Assembly: GCA_027077185.1 (NCBI GenBank)
Contig: JALTGJ010000054.1
Coordinates: forward strand, 1-5,055
Reading direction: 5' to 3'
Origin: Spirochaetales bacterium
GTDB lineage: Bacteria > Spirochaetota > Spirochaetia > B11-G9
Length of the DNA stretch: 5,055 bases
The translations under genes and the position numbers were made by a program. Under the pieces are notes generated by a model. It made no database searches, was not told where the DNA came from, and saw only the letters and a list, made by a program, of their open reading frames with translations. Below, piece after piece: positions 1 through 3,876 of the stretch (its first letter is position 1; each line of letters starts with the position of its first letter).

Positions 1-90
1 TGTCGTGCACCCACAAAATGTTATTAAATAGGGCAGGGATATAGTAGTTATTAATACTATTCTGCAGATAAATGAACATTTAATTTTCCT

Positions 91-618
91 TTATCTATAG
101 CCGGCTAAATACCGGGCAGTATTAATATTGCGTACTGTCATCAGTTTATATATTTTGTGTCCGGCAAGATTATTAAGCTGGCTTTTGTTCTGATTTTTCC
201 TTTCCACATTCCAGTAAAGCGCACCACATGTGTAGTGAATGTCGATATATTCTTTTTTTACCGGAAGTTTATCAATTATATTCTCATTGTCAATTTCCGG
301 GAACAGATATGCGACATCAGATTTTTGAGTGGGATCATTCTGCCATTTTTTCGGAACGGCATCAGCAATTCCTTTCATTTCCTGTATTGTTTTTAGAATT
401 ATCGGAATCTGAAAACTGAATACTTTTTCCAGGTTCATATTGATAGACTGGTAAATAACTTTTCTGTCCTGATCTGAATCAAAAACAATATTACCTGAAT
501 TAATATATGTTGAGACATTAAGGTATCCCAGGGTCTCAAATAGTTCTCTGAGCTTCTTCATTTCTACTTTACGATGTCCTCCGACATTTATTCCCCGAAG
601 AAGAGCAATATATCTCAT
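91..618 (-). CDS. DUF1697 family protein
   Basis: A 175-residue protein, full length for the DUF1697 family (about 170-185 residues). The family signature is clear: the N-terminal strand reads RYIALLRGINVGG (residues 2-14), followed by TYINSGNIVF (37-46), and the C-terminus carries TVRNINTARYLAG (161-173). There is no signal peptide or membrane segment, so it should be cytoplasmic. The family has a ferredoxin-like fold but no established biochemical activity, and members often occur as single genes in accessory regions. The start at 618 is supported because the family begins exactly with this M-x-Y-I-A-L-L-R-G-I-N motif. The ribosome site is poor (only GGAA three bases before the ATG), and a promoter lies so close that the leader would be very short. 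It is transcribed alone, with no gene within 190 bases upstream on its strand. Confidence 0.9.
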   Translation of the reverse strand: MRYIALLRGINVGGHRKVEMKKLRELFETLGYLNVSTYINSGNIVFDSDQDRKVIYQSINMNLEKVFSFQIPIILKTIQEMKGIADAVPKKWQNDPTQKSDVAYLFPEIDNENIIDKLPVKKEYIDIHYTCGALYWNVERKNQNKSQLNNLAGHKIYKLMTVRNINTARYLAGYR

Positions 619-658
619 ACATTCCAGTATATAATATACTTTAGTGTATGAGAAGCAA
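613..658 (-). promoter_or_regulatory. Promoter with nested palindrome over the DUF1697 start
   Basis: Bases 613-653 form a nested palindrome. The outer 9-bp perfect arms are 613-621 and 645-653 (TCTCATACA / TGTATGAGA). The inner 7-bp arms are 626-632 and 634-640 (AGTATAT / ATATACT). On the minus strand a -35-like TTGCTT (658-653) and a -10-like TATTAT (636-631) are 16 bp apart, and the -10 sits within the inner palindrome. The left outer arm contains the ATG of the downstream gene. This arrangement suits an operator. If transcription starts upstream of the palindrome instead, the RNA would place the start codon in a stem. Confidence 0.5.
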
Positions 659-735
659 AAAACCTCAGAAGGAATTTGCGATGTCTATTGAATTGGTCTG
701 TTTTTGGCTTTTTTCGCCAGGCTATTATCATTATA

Positions 736-757
736 TTAGATAAGAGGTATTATCTAA
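736..757. repeat. 8-bp inverted repeat, hairpin or operator
   Basis: TTAGATAA (736-743) and TTATCTAA (750-757) are perfect inverted arms around a 6-base spacer, in the intergenic region downstream of the acetyltransferase gene. Neither strand has a T-run after it, so it is not a standard intrinsic terminator. The rest of 619-814 shows no gene I can support. Confidence 0.35.
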
Positions 758-814
758 GTAGAAAATGAGACACAGCGCAAAAAGCTTCTCAGTGTATGCT
801 GCAGTTATACATTA

Positions 815-1336
815 TTAGTACTTTTCAATTTTATAGAGAAGTAATTCTTCATTATTATCCAGGAGTTTTGTACTTCCCATTAATTCCAATCCCAGTTTCT
901 CCAGGAGTCTTTGAGAAGAAAAATTATCTTTTGTGGTAATGGCTCTGATGCTCGTTAATCCAAAATTTTTGAATCCGGCCTTTTTAAGTGCATCAGCAGC
1001 CTCGAACGCATAGCCTTGTTTCTCATATTCAGGAAACAAAGCAAATCCAATATCAATTCCTTCCAATCCTTCTCTGTCGTATAATCCACAGGTACCGATT
1101 TTTGCCCGGTCTTTTTTTCGAATAACTGTATAATTTGAAAAGCCAAGTCTTCCGAGCTGCGGTTTCATTTTTTCAACTATATATTTCTCCGCACTCTCAA
1201 CAGTCCTGATATTTCGGTCTCCAATATATTTTATCCAATTCGGTGTATTGAATAGCCTGAAAATAAATTCTGCGTCTTCTTCAGAACATGGTTTGAGCAA
1301 TAGCCTCTCCGTCTCTATAATTCTATAGTTATTCAT
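815..1336 (-). CDS. GNAT family N-acetyltransferase, RimJ/RimL type
   Basis: A 173-residue protein matching the Acetyltransf_3 (RimJ/RimL-like) group of GNAT enzymes, which transfer acetyl from acetyl-CoA to an amine. It opens with the typical IETERLLLKP (residues 7-16) and the substrate-side helix EEDAEFIFRLFNTPNWIKYIG. Strand beta-4 reads GIDIGFALFPEYEKQGYAFE (93-112), and the EKQGYA segment is the acetyl-CoA pyrophosphate loop (motif A, Q/R-x-x-G-x-A). The C-terminal part reads IRAITTKDNFSSQRLLEKLG (130-149), the usual N-x-x-S-x-x-L-L-E-K-L-G element. The start is supported by AAGGA five bases before the ATG. The substrate cannot be read from sequence; relatives acetylate ribosomal protein N-termini, tRNA-linked or small-molecule amines, or antibiotics. 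It lies about 36 bases downstream of the oxidoreductase remnant on the same strand and may once have been in its operon. Confidence 0.9.
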   Translation of the reverse strand: MNNYRIIETERLLLKPCSEEDAEFIFRLFNTPNWIKYIGDRNIRTVESAEKYIVEKMKPQLGRLGFSNYTVIRKKDRAKIGTCGLYDREGLEGIDIGFALFPEYEKQGYAFEAADALKKAGFKNFGLTSIRAITTKDNFSSQRLLEKLGLELMGSTKLLDNNEELLLYKIEKY

Positions 1337-1372
1337 GTATTTCCTTATCTTTGTACCTGTACCGACATTTTA

Positions 1373-1528
1373 TTACGGATTGGAACAGGGCTGTATTTTG
1401 TCTTTGCTTACAGGCTGAAAAACACCGGAAATAAAAAAATCATGCTTATACATTATCTTGGACAGCTATGATATTGCATGATTAAAATTTTCCGGATATG
1501 GATGAGTCCATAGTACACTTGCTTTCAT
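1373..1528 (-). pseudogene. Flavodoxin-like NAD(P)H oxidoreductase, N-terminal remnant
   Basis: From an ATG at 1528, with AAAGGGA just upstream as ribosome site, the minus strand encodes MKASVLWTHPYPENFNHAIS and then an in-frame TAG (1466-1468). The opening, a beta strand followed by A/T-H-P-Y-P-x-x-F-N-H-A-I, is the flavin-phosphate loop of the Flavodoxin_2 family (NQO1/KefF-type quinone reductases, normally 180-250 residues). After the stop the same frame stays open to TAA at 1373-1375 and includes HDFFISGVFQPVSKDK, which loosely resembles the family's D-L-Y-x-D-G-F-x-P-V segment. About ten residues between the two seem to be missing, and everything after the first quarter of the gene is gone. 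It cannot make a functional enzyme. It starts 15 bases after the stop of the 38-residue gene and was probably co-transcribed with it. Confidence 0.65.
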
Positions 1529-1536
1529 AGCTGTCC
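1425..1536. repeat. Two interleaved inverted repeats (pseudoknot order)
   Basis: Inverted repeat one has a perfect 12-bp match between 1460-1471 (GGACAGCTATGA) and 1525-1536. Inverted repeat two pairs CCGGAAA (1425-1431) plus AATCATGC (1438-1445) with GCATGATT (1476-1483) plus TTTCCGG (1489-1495). The arms alternate rather than nest, which is the order of an H-type pseudoknot. A further 6-bp hairpin (TATGGA 1497-1502 / TCCATA 1507-1512) lies within. All of it falls in the oxidoreductase remnant, and one arm covers that gene's ribosome site and start codon. Confidence 0.55.
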
Positions 1537-1543
1537 CTTTATA

Positions 1544-1660
1544 TTATTTTTTGCTAATTGTCCAAATATCACAATCATATTTAGTTCCGTCAGGATTTTC
1601 ACTAACCTCCGAGGCTATGCGACGTTTTGCTTTTTTGCCTGACTTACTACAGGTACCCAT
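1544..1660 (-). CDS. Small protein of unknown function, 38 residues
   Basis: An ATG at 1660 opens a 38-codon frame ending in TAA (1544-1546). It begins MGTCSKSGKKAKRRIA and ends DGTKYDCDIWTISKK. The protein is basic in its first half (eight Lys/Arg in residues 6-14), carries two cysteines (4 and 30), and has no membrane segment. I do not recognise the family. Evidence that it is real: AAAGG lies ten bases before the ATG, an extended -10 (TGATATAAT) sits at the right distance, and a degenerate second copy near 3572-3652 keeps the KSG..AKRRIA stretch. The oxidoreductase remnant follows after 15 bases. The basic N-terminus could bind nucleic acid and the two cysteines could bind metal, but this is speculation. 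Confidence 0.55.
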   Translation of the reverse strand: MGTCSKSGKKAKRRIASEVSENPDGTKYDCDIWTISKK

Positions 1661-1744
1661 GGAAGCTTTTCCTTTCTGAAATGATTATATCACACCCCTG
1701 TAAAACATCCAGCAAAATGTTGTATTGTTGTATCGTCGCTGTTG
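1613..1744. repeat. Dispersed repeat, copy A (pairs with 3605-3729)
   Basis: About 130 bases align with 3605-3729, with roughly three quarters identity by eye and one 8-base indel (present at about 1722-1729, absent in copy B). The first 20 bases of each copy are identical (GGCTATGCGACGTTTTGCTT). On the minus strand the repeat spans the end of one small open frame (1690-1845) and the start of the next (1544-1660), so it is better seen as a duplicated two-gene segment than as a non-coding repeat. Confidence 0.75.
1684..1715 (-). promoter_or_regulatory. Extended -10 promoter of the 38-residue gene
   Basis: On the minus strand TGATATAAT (1692-1684) is a perfect -10 with the TG extension. TTGCTG (1715-1710) is a possible -35, but at a 20-bp spacing, so the extended -10 probably carries the activity. 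It overlaps the TGA stop of the upstream frame (1690-1692). In copy B the matching bases read TGAAATAAT, which loses the first T of the -10. Confidence 0.5.
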
Positions 1745-1845
1745 TGGGCAGGTTTCTCTTCTTCTCTTTTAATAGATTTACTAAATTTTTCTAAAAGATG
1801 GATAATATCAACTTTTTGCAAATATTTGTTCTCTATTATTGACAC
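1690..1845 (-). CDS. Hypothetical small frame, possibly 5'-truncated
   Basis: An open frame of 51 codons with a GTG as the only plausible start (1845). It reads SIIENKYLQKVDIIHLLEKF, then a charged stretch SIKREEEKPAHNSDDTT, and ends QHFAGCFTGV. Composition and helix pattern look protein-like and it is the best frame in this gap. No ribosome site precedes the GTG, and the same bases are the likely higBA-1 operator, so the true N-terminus may have been removed when higBA-1 arrived. Its last 17 codons lie in the duplicated segment: the B copy keeps NSGDTT and then frameshifts. The family is not recognised. Size and its place before another small gene would allow an antitoxin, but no partner toxin is visible on this strand. 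Confidence 0.4.
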   Translation of the reverse strand: MSIIENKYLQKVDIIHLLEKFSKSIKREEEKPAHNSDDTTIQHFAGCFTGV

Positions 1846-1860
1846 GTGACACGTTATAGG
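1839..1860 (+). promoter_or_regulatory. higBA-1 promoter and operator candidate
   Basis: TTGACA at 1839-1844 is a perfect -35 match. It overlaps a tandem GACACGT-GACACGT (1841-1854), which contains the odd palindrome ACGTG-A-CACGT (1844-1854). A clear -10 is not visible; TTACAT at 1861-1866 is 16 bp downstream of the -35 and only partly matches. A symmetric site overlapping the promoter of a HigBA operon is where HigA usually binds to repress its own transcription. Confidence 0.45.
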
Positions 1861-1872
1861 TTACATCTGTAT

Positions 1873-2151
1873 ATGATTAATTCCTTTAAACAAAAAGGAC
1901 TTGAAGCATTTTTCATCTCTGGTACCAAAAAGGGAATTATACCCGAACATTCTAGTAAACTTGCCCGGATTTTAGACCGCCTAGATGCATCGACTTCGGT
2001 AAGAGATATGAACCTACCAGGATTTAAACTCCATAGGTTAACAGGACAAGAAAAAAACATCTGGTCGGTATGGGTTAATGGAAATTGGAGAGTCACTTTC
2101 TTTTTTAAAGATGGTGATGCTTTTGTTGTTGATTATAGAGATTATCATTAG
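1873..2151 (+). CDS. higB: HigB toxin, ribosome-dependent mRNA interferase
   Basis: A 92-residue RelE-superfamily toxin of the HigB type, which cuts mRNA in the ribosomal A site. An upstream ATG at 1846 lies in the operator, so I chose 1873, which gives the family's usual MIxSFKxKGLExFF start and 92-residue length. The family core is intact: NLPGFKLHRLTG (47-58), IWSVWVNGNWRVTF (63-76) and the terminal DGDAFVVDYRDYH (80-92). By the numbering of Proteus vulgaris HigB, the catalytic residues His54, Asp90, Tyr91 and His92 are all present at the same positions; position 57, lysine in that protein as I recall, is threonine here. The toxin gene comes first in the operon, as is typical of higBA. Its stop overlaps the ribosome site of higA. 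Confidence 0.93.
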   Translation: MINSFKQKGLEAFFISGTKKGIIPEHSSKLARILDRLDASTSVRDMNLPGFKLHRLTGQEKNIWSVWVNGNWRVTFFFKDGDAFVVDYRDYH

Positions 2152-2160
2152 GAGTCAGTA

Positions 2161-2475
2161 ATGATGAAAAAAAGAAAACCGGTACATCCTGGAGGCCTCT
2201 TAAAAGAAGAGGTTTTAATTCCTTTAGGACTTACTGTTACAAAGGCAGCAATTGATCTTGGTGTATCTAGAAAGACACTTTCAGAACTTATTAATGAGAA
2301 AGCTTCTTTAAGTCCGGATATGGCTGTAAGAATTTCAAAGGCAACAGGAACATCTCCTGAAAGTTGGCTTAATATGCAGTTAAAGCTTGATCTATGGGCA
2401 TCTGAACAGAAAGTTTTAAATGTTATCCCTTTCCCTTGTAATGAAAATGAACATGTAGAACAAATGGAAGGTTGA
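2161..2475 (+). CDS. higA: HigA antitoxin, XRE-type HTH
   Basis: A 104-residue antitoxin with the HigA-specific layout. The N-terminal HPGGLLKEEVLIPLGLTVTK (residues 9-28) leads into a helix-turn-helix, AAIDLGVSRKTLSELINEKA (29-48), and then SPDMAVRISKATGTSPESWL (51-70), the HigA signature around T-G-x-S-P-E-x-W-L. It should neutralise HigB and, with it, repress the promoter at about 1839. AGGAG (2150-2154) overlaps the toxin stop and lies six bases before an ATG-ATG pair, so either start works. The gap to higB is nine bases, consistent with translational coupling. The C-terminal tail after residue 88 is acidic and probably flexible. Confidence 0.93.
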   Translation: MMKKRKPVHPGGLLKEEVLIPLGLTVTKAAIDLGVSRKTLSELINEKASLSPDMAVRISKATGTSPESWLNMQLKLDLWASEQKVLNVIPFPCNENEHVEQMEG

Positions 2476-2560
2476 TTTAAATAATTTTTCCTGTACTTTC
2501 GGTAACAGCAAATATCTGAGATCATTTAAATCTATCATCATCTACCGGAGTAGGGTAAAA

Positions 2561-2768
2561 TTAATAACTCCCTGATTCAAACCAAGCTGTTGCTAGTTAT
2601 GAAGTTTTAATTTTATCCGTAGATTTCTCTTTAGAGATATTATATCCTTTGGGAACTGAATAATTTTACTAGATAAAGAAATTTTTCTCCAATATCATCA
2701 TGATCTGTCTTCATCTCTGAGTTCTTAAGTTGTTCTTTCAAATATTCAGAGACTTCTACTGTTTTTAT
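2561..2768 (-). pseudogene. Decayed HigA-2-like antitoxin copy
   Basis: The minus strand carries an eroded paralogue of the antitoxin at 2878-3174. With the first codon ATA (2766-2768) in the place of ATG, it reads KTVEVSEYLKEQLKNSEMK against KSIKFSEYKKELLKDPEVK in the intact gene, then DDIGEKF against DKLEEEF. The frame stops at TAA 2640-2642. About two bases out of register the match resumes as IKTS-stop-LATAWFESGSY-stop against IGTSQPAIARLESGSY, where the first stop replaces the CAA/Gln codon. AGGAG remains seven bases before the dead start. Distances along both copies agree within two bases, so this is a point-mutated full copy to at least residue 69, not a chance match. The end after GSY is not traceable. 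Confidence 0.8.
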
Positions 2769-2788
2769 CAGAATACTCCTGAATTCTA

Positions 2789-2848
2789 TTACATTTTAAT
2801 AATATTTATCTTTCTTATAGGGTTTCTTGAATTTATTGTTATATTCCG
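2789..2848 (-). pseudogene. Remnant of a HigB-2-like toxin C-terminus
   Basis: Just upstream of the decayed antitoxin, the minus strand reads NPIRKINIIKM then TAA (2789-2824), matching KTSIREINLALKL near the end of the intact toxin. In another frame NKFKKPYKK resembles its GYTKKTNKT, so at least one frameshift is present. From the IR..IN motif to the (lost) antitoxin start is 50 bases here and 55 in the intact module, so the gene order and spacing are conserved. Only the last third of the toxin is left; the sequence changes to the 21-bp direct repeat at 2851. Confidence 0.55.
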
Positions 2849-2850
2849 GG

Positions 2851-2871
2851 AGCAAAAAACTTGCCCATAAC
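2851..2871. repeat. 21-bp direct repeat, copy 1
   Basis: AGCAAAAAAC followed by TTGCCCATAAC; 20 of 21 bases match 3578-3598, with the only difference at position 11. The two copies are 727 bp apart and bracket the intact higBA-2 module. A shorter match (AGCAAAAAAC plus CT, 654-665) lies upstream of the DUF1697 gene. Confidence 0.8.
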
Positions 2872-2875
2872 AAGT
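2854..2875 (-). terminator. Weak intrinsic terminator after higBA-2
   Basis: On the minus strand ACTTG (2875-2871), a 7-base loop TTATGGG, CAAGT (2863-2859) and then TTTTT (2858-2854) directly follow the antitoxin stop. The stem is only 5 bp. In the second copy of the repeat the stem becomes AAACG/CGTTT around the same loop, so both sides changed while pairing was kept, which supports a real hairpin. Confidence 0.45.
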
Positions 2876-2877
2876 AC

Positions 2878-3174
2878 TTATGAATGCACTTTTTTCCGTA
2901 GGTGTATTTCCGGTTTTGCATCCAAAGCTTCTGCTACTTTTCGTAAGAAGGATAACGAAACCTTATTATAACTCCCCGACTCTAAACGGGCTATCGCAGG
3001 CTGAGAAGTTCCAATCTTTTCTGCCAGTTGTTTCTGTGTAATATTTTTATCCTTTCGTAGTTGAATTATTTCACTTGCCAGGGCAAATTCTTCCTCAAGC
3101 TTATCATATTCTGCTTTCACTTCTGGATCTTTAAGTAGTTCTTTTTTATACTCTGAAAATTTAATGCTTTTCAT
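2878..3174 (-). CDS. Antitoxin of a HigBA/RelE-type module, XRE HTH
   Basis: A 98-residue antitoxin downstream of its toxin. Residues 1-35 form a charged, helical region (SEYKKELLKDPEVKAEYDKL, 7-26) typical of XRE antitoxins that partner Gp49-like toxins. The XRE helix-turn-helix spans about 36-85: LRKDKNITQKQLAEKIG (39-55), the recognition helix around TSQPAIARLESG (56-67), and LSFLRKVAEAL (74-84). It should bind the toxin and its own promoter. AGGAGG (3186-3181) six bases before the ATG is the strongest ribosome site in the window, so antitoxin translation should exceed that of the toxin. The start overlaps the toxin's end by 14 bases, giving tight coupling. A decayed paralogue follows at 2561-2768. 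Confidence 0.92.
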   Translation of the reverse strand: MKSIKFSEYKKELLKDPEVKAEYDKLEEEFALASEIIQLRKDKNITQKQLAEKIGTSQPAIARLESGSYNKVSLSFLRKVAEALDAKPEIHLRKKVHS

Positions 3175-3499
3175 CTAAATCCTCCTGATATTTATGCTTA
3201 AGTTTTAAGGCAAGATTTATTTCTCTTATACTGGTCTTATTTGTTTTTTTTGTATAACCTGATGTAATTACAAAGATTTTACCTCTATCATGAAAATAAA
3301 ATAACCTCACAATATCTGAAGCAACCTTTATTCTAAGTTCATACAAATCATAGCCTTTCAACTTTTTGGAGTGGGGAAGAGGTAGAAAAGGTCCATATTT
3401 CTCCAATAAAACTATAGTTCTAAGAATCTTGGCCTTCATTTTACTATTAACAGTGTTAATAAAATCTGTTGCCGGTTCCAATAAAGTCGTCTTATACAC
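3161..3499 (-). CDS. RelE/HigB-like toxin, phage Gp49-like family
   Basis: A 112-residue toxin of the RelE superfamily, Gp49-like (DUF891) branch. Markers are LLEKYGPFLPLPHSKKLKG (31-49), the strand LYELRIKVASDIVRLFYF (52-69) with the conserved L-x-E-L-R, Arg65 and a following phenylalanine, and KIFVITSGYTKKTNKT (74-89), the variant of the family's H-G-F-x-K-K-T motif with serine in place of histidine. The Lys-rich end REINLALKLKHKYQ is the usual C-terminal helix. These toxins are expected to cleave translated mRNA. The start is GTG (3499-3497) with no ribosome site; the promoter's -10 ends only seven bases before it, so the message may be leaderless. It overlaps the antitoxin gene by 14 bases. 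Confidence 0.9.
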   Translation of the reverse strand: MYKTTLLEPATDFINTVNSKMKAKILRTIVLLEKYGPFLPLPHSKKLKGYDLYELRIKVASDIVRLFYFHDRGKIFVITSGYTKKTNKTSIREINLALKLKHKYQEDLDEKH

Positions 3500-3503
3500 A
3501 CAC

Positions 3504-3534
3504 TGAATATAACATATTTGATATAAATATTCAA
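3504..3534 (-). promoter_or_regulatory. higBA-2 promoter with overlapping operator
   Basis: On the minus strand TTGAAT (3534-3529), a 17-bp spacer and TATATT (3511-3506) make a good sigma-70-type promoter. Perfect 7-bp inverted arms TGAATAT (3504-3510) and ATATTCA (3527-3533) overlap both hexamers, with ATAT-TTG-ATAT between them. This is a suitable site for autorepression by the HTH antitoxin. Expected transcription start is within a base or two of the GTG start codon. Confidence 0.6.
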
Positions 3535-3571
3535 TAAAAATTTTGAATAACTTTTTGAAATGCTTGTAACA

Positions 3572-3652
3572 TTACGAAGCAAAAAACGTGCCCATAACGT
3601 TTGCGGCTATGCGACGTTTTGCTTCGTTGCCTGACTTTCTAACGGTAAACCG
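3572..3652 (-). pseudogene. Degenerate copy of the 38-residue gene
   Basis: The minus strand keeps KSGNEAKRRIA, matching KSGKKAKRRIA of the gene at 1544-1660, but the start codon is lost: the copy-A bases CCATGGGTACC correspond to CCGGTTTACC here. After AKRRIA the sequence no longer follows copy A and reads ANVMGTFFAS then TAA, running through the 21-bp direct repeat. The AGGAAGGGGA ribosome-site region is still present upstream and the -10 is damaged. It is a decayed copy, perhaps fused to another repeat at about 3604. Confidence 0.6.
3578..3598. repeat. 21-bp direct repeat, copy 2
   Basis: AGCAAAAAAC followed by GTGCCCATAAC; see copy 1 at 2851-2871. This copy lies 44 bases upstream of the higBA-2 -35 hexamer. 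On the minus strand it can form AAACG-(loop)-CGTTT (3602-3584) followed by a short T-run, a weak terminator-like hairpin for the degenerate gene that ends here. Confidence 0.8.
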
Positions 3653-3729
3653 GAAAAACTTCCCCTTCCTGATAGGATTATTTCATACCCCTATAAAACA
3701 TCCAGTAAAATGTTGTATCGCCGCTGTTA
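3605..3729. repeat. Dispersed repeat, copy B (pairs with 1613-1744)
   Basis: The second copy of the two-small-gene segment. The best-kept stretches are the opening GGCTATGCGACGTTTTGCTT, TATAAAACATCCAG and the AAAATGTTGTAT block. It lacks eight bases present in copy A (between 3719 and 3720). Both genes it carries are broken, whereas both frames in copy A are open. Confidence 0.75.
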
Positions 3730-3776
3730 ACAATTGTACGAGGCATTGACTTTAAAGATTCTTCTTCAAAAGACAT
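3678..3776 (-). pseudogene. Degenerate copy of the small frame at 1690-1845
   Basis: A 32-codon frame from ATG 3776 with AAGG five bases upstream reads MSFEEESLKSMPRTIVNSGD, then TTFYWMFYRGMK. NSGDTT matches NSDDTT of the frame at 1690-1845; just after it the 8-base deletion shifts the frame, so the FAGCFTGV ending is lost. It could in principle still be translated, but I read it as a decayed paralogue with an unrelated or diverged N-terminus. Confidence 0.45.
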
Positions 3777-3791
3777 GGACGCCTTTTGAAG
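3764..3791. repeat. 9-bp inverted repeat
   Basis: CTTCAAAAG (3764-3772) and CTTTTGAAG (3783-3791) are perfect arms around a 10-base spacer, downstream of the MccF-like gene. No T-run follows on either strand, so any terminator role is weak. CTTTAAAG (3750-3757) nearby is a separate 8-bp palindrome. Confidence 0.4.
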
Positions 3792-3795
3792 CACT

Positions 3796-3855
3796 TTACA
3801 TCAATTTCTTTTTTCTCCACCATTCAAAGCTTTTATTTGTAAGATTTTCTGATTT
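3796..3855 (-). other. Possible C-terminal fragment of an unknown gene
   Basis: Between the MccF-like gene and the 3764-3791 hairpin, a 19-codon open stretch reads KSENLTNKSFEWWRKKKLM and ends in TAA. It has no start codon and looks like a protein tail (FEWWRKKK), but it is too short to assign. It may be a gene relic or chance. Confidence 0.2.
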
Positions 3856-3876
3856 TCAGCAATAATTACAACCCAT

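Noticed and set aside
41..60. ATAGTA / TACTAT inverted repeat downstream of the DUF1697 gene
   Set aside because: Only six AT-rich base pairs with no T-run; not enough to call a terminator. I see nothing else in 1-90.
615..731. 38-codon minus-strand frame upstream of the DUF1697 gene
   Set aside because: It has no ribosome site, no homologous copy in the window, and its end is the palindrome; composition does not look protein-like.
1846..1872. Upstream ATG for HigB adding nine residues
   Set aside because: It lies in the probable operator, has no ribosome site, and would make the protein longer than the usual 92 residues, while the residue numbering from 1873 matches known HigB exactly.
2474..2532. 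9-bp inverted repeat GATTTAAAT / ATTTAAATC after higA
   Set aside because: The arms contain the self-palindromic ATTTAAAT, so the match is weak evidence, and the 41-base loop is long.
2541..2623. Long imperfect hairpin (12-bp stem 2553-2564 / 2607-2618 plus shorter stems) downstream of higBA-1
   Set aside because: It lies wholly within the decayed antitoxin copy and the stem is very AT-rich, so it is probably incidental; no T-run supports a terminator.
3587..3652. attC site of an integron on the minus strand ending in GTTATGGGC
   Set aside because: The matching R'' core is not found at a suitable distance upstream and the core deviates from GTTRRRY; kept only as a hypothesis.
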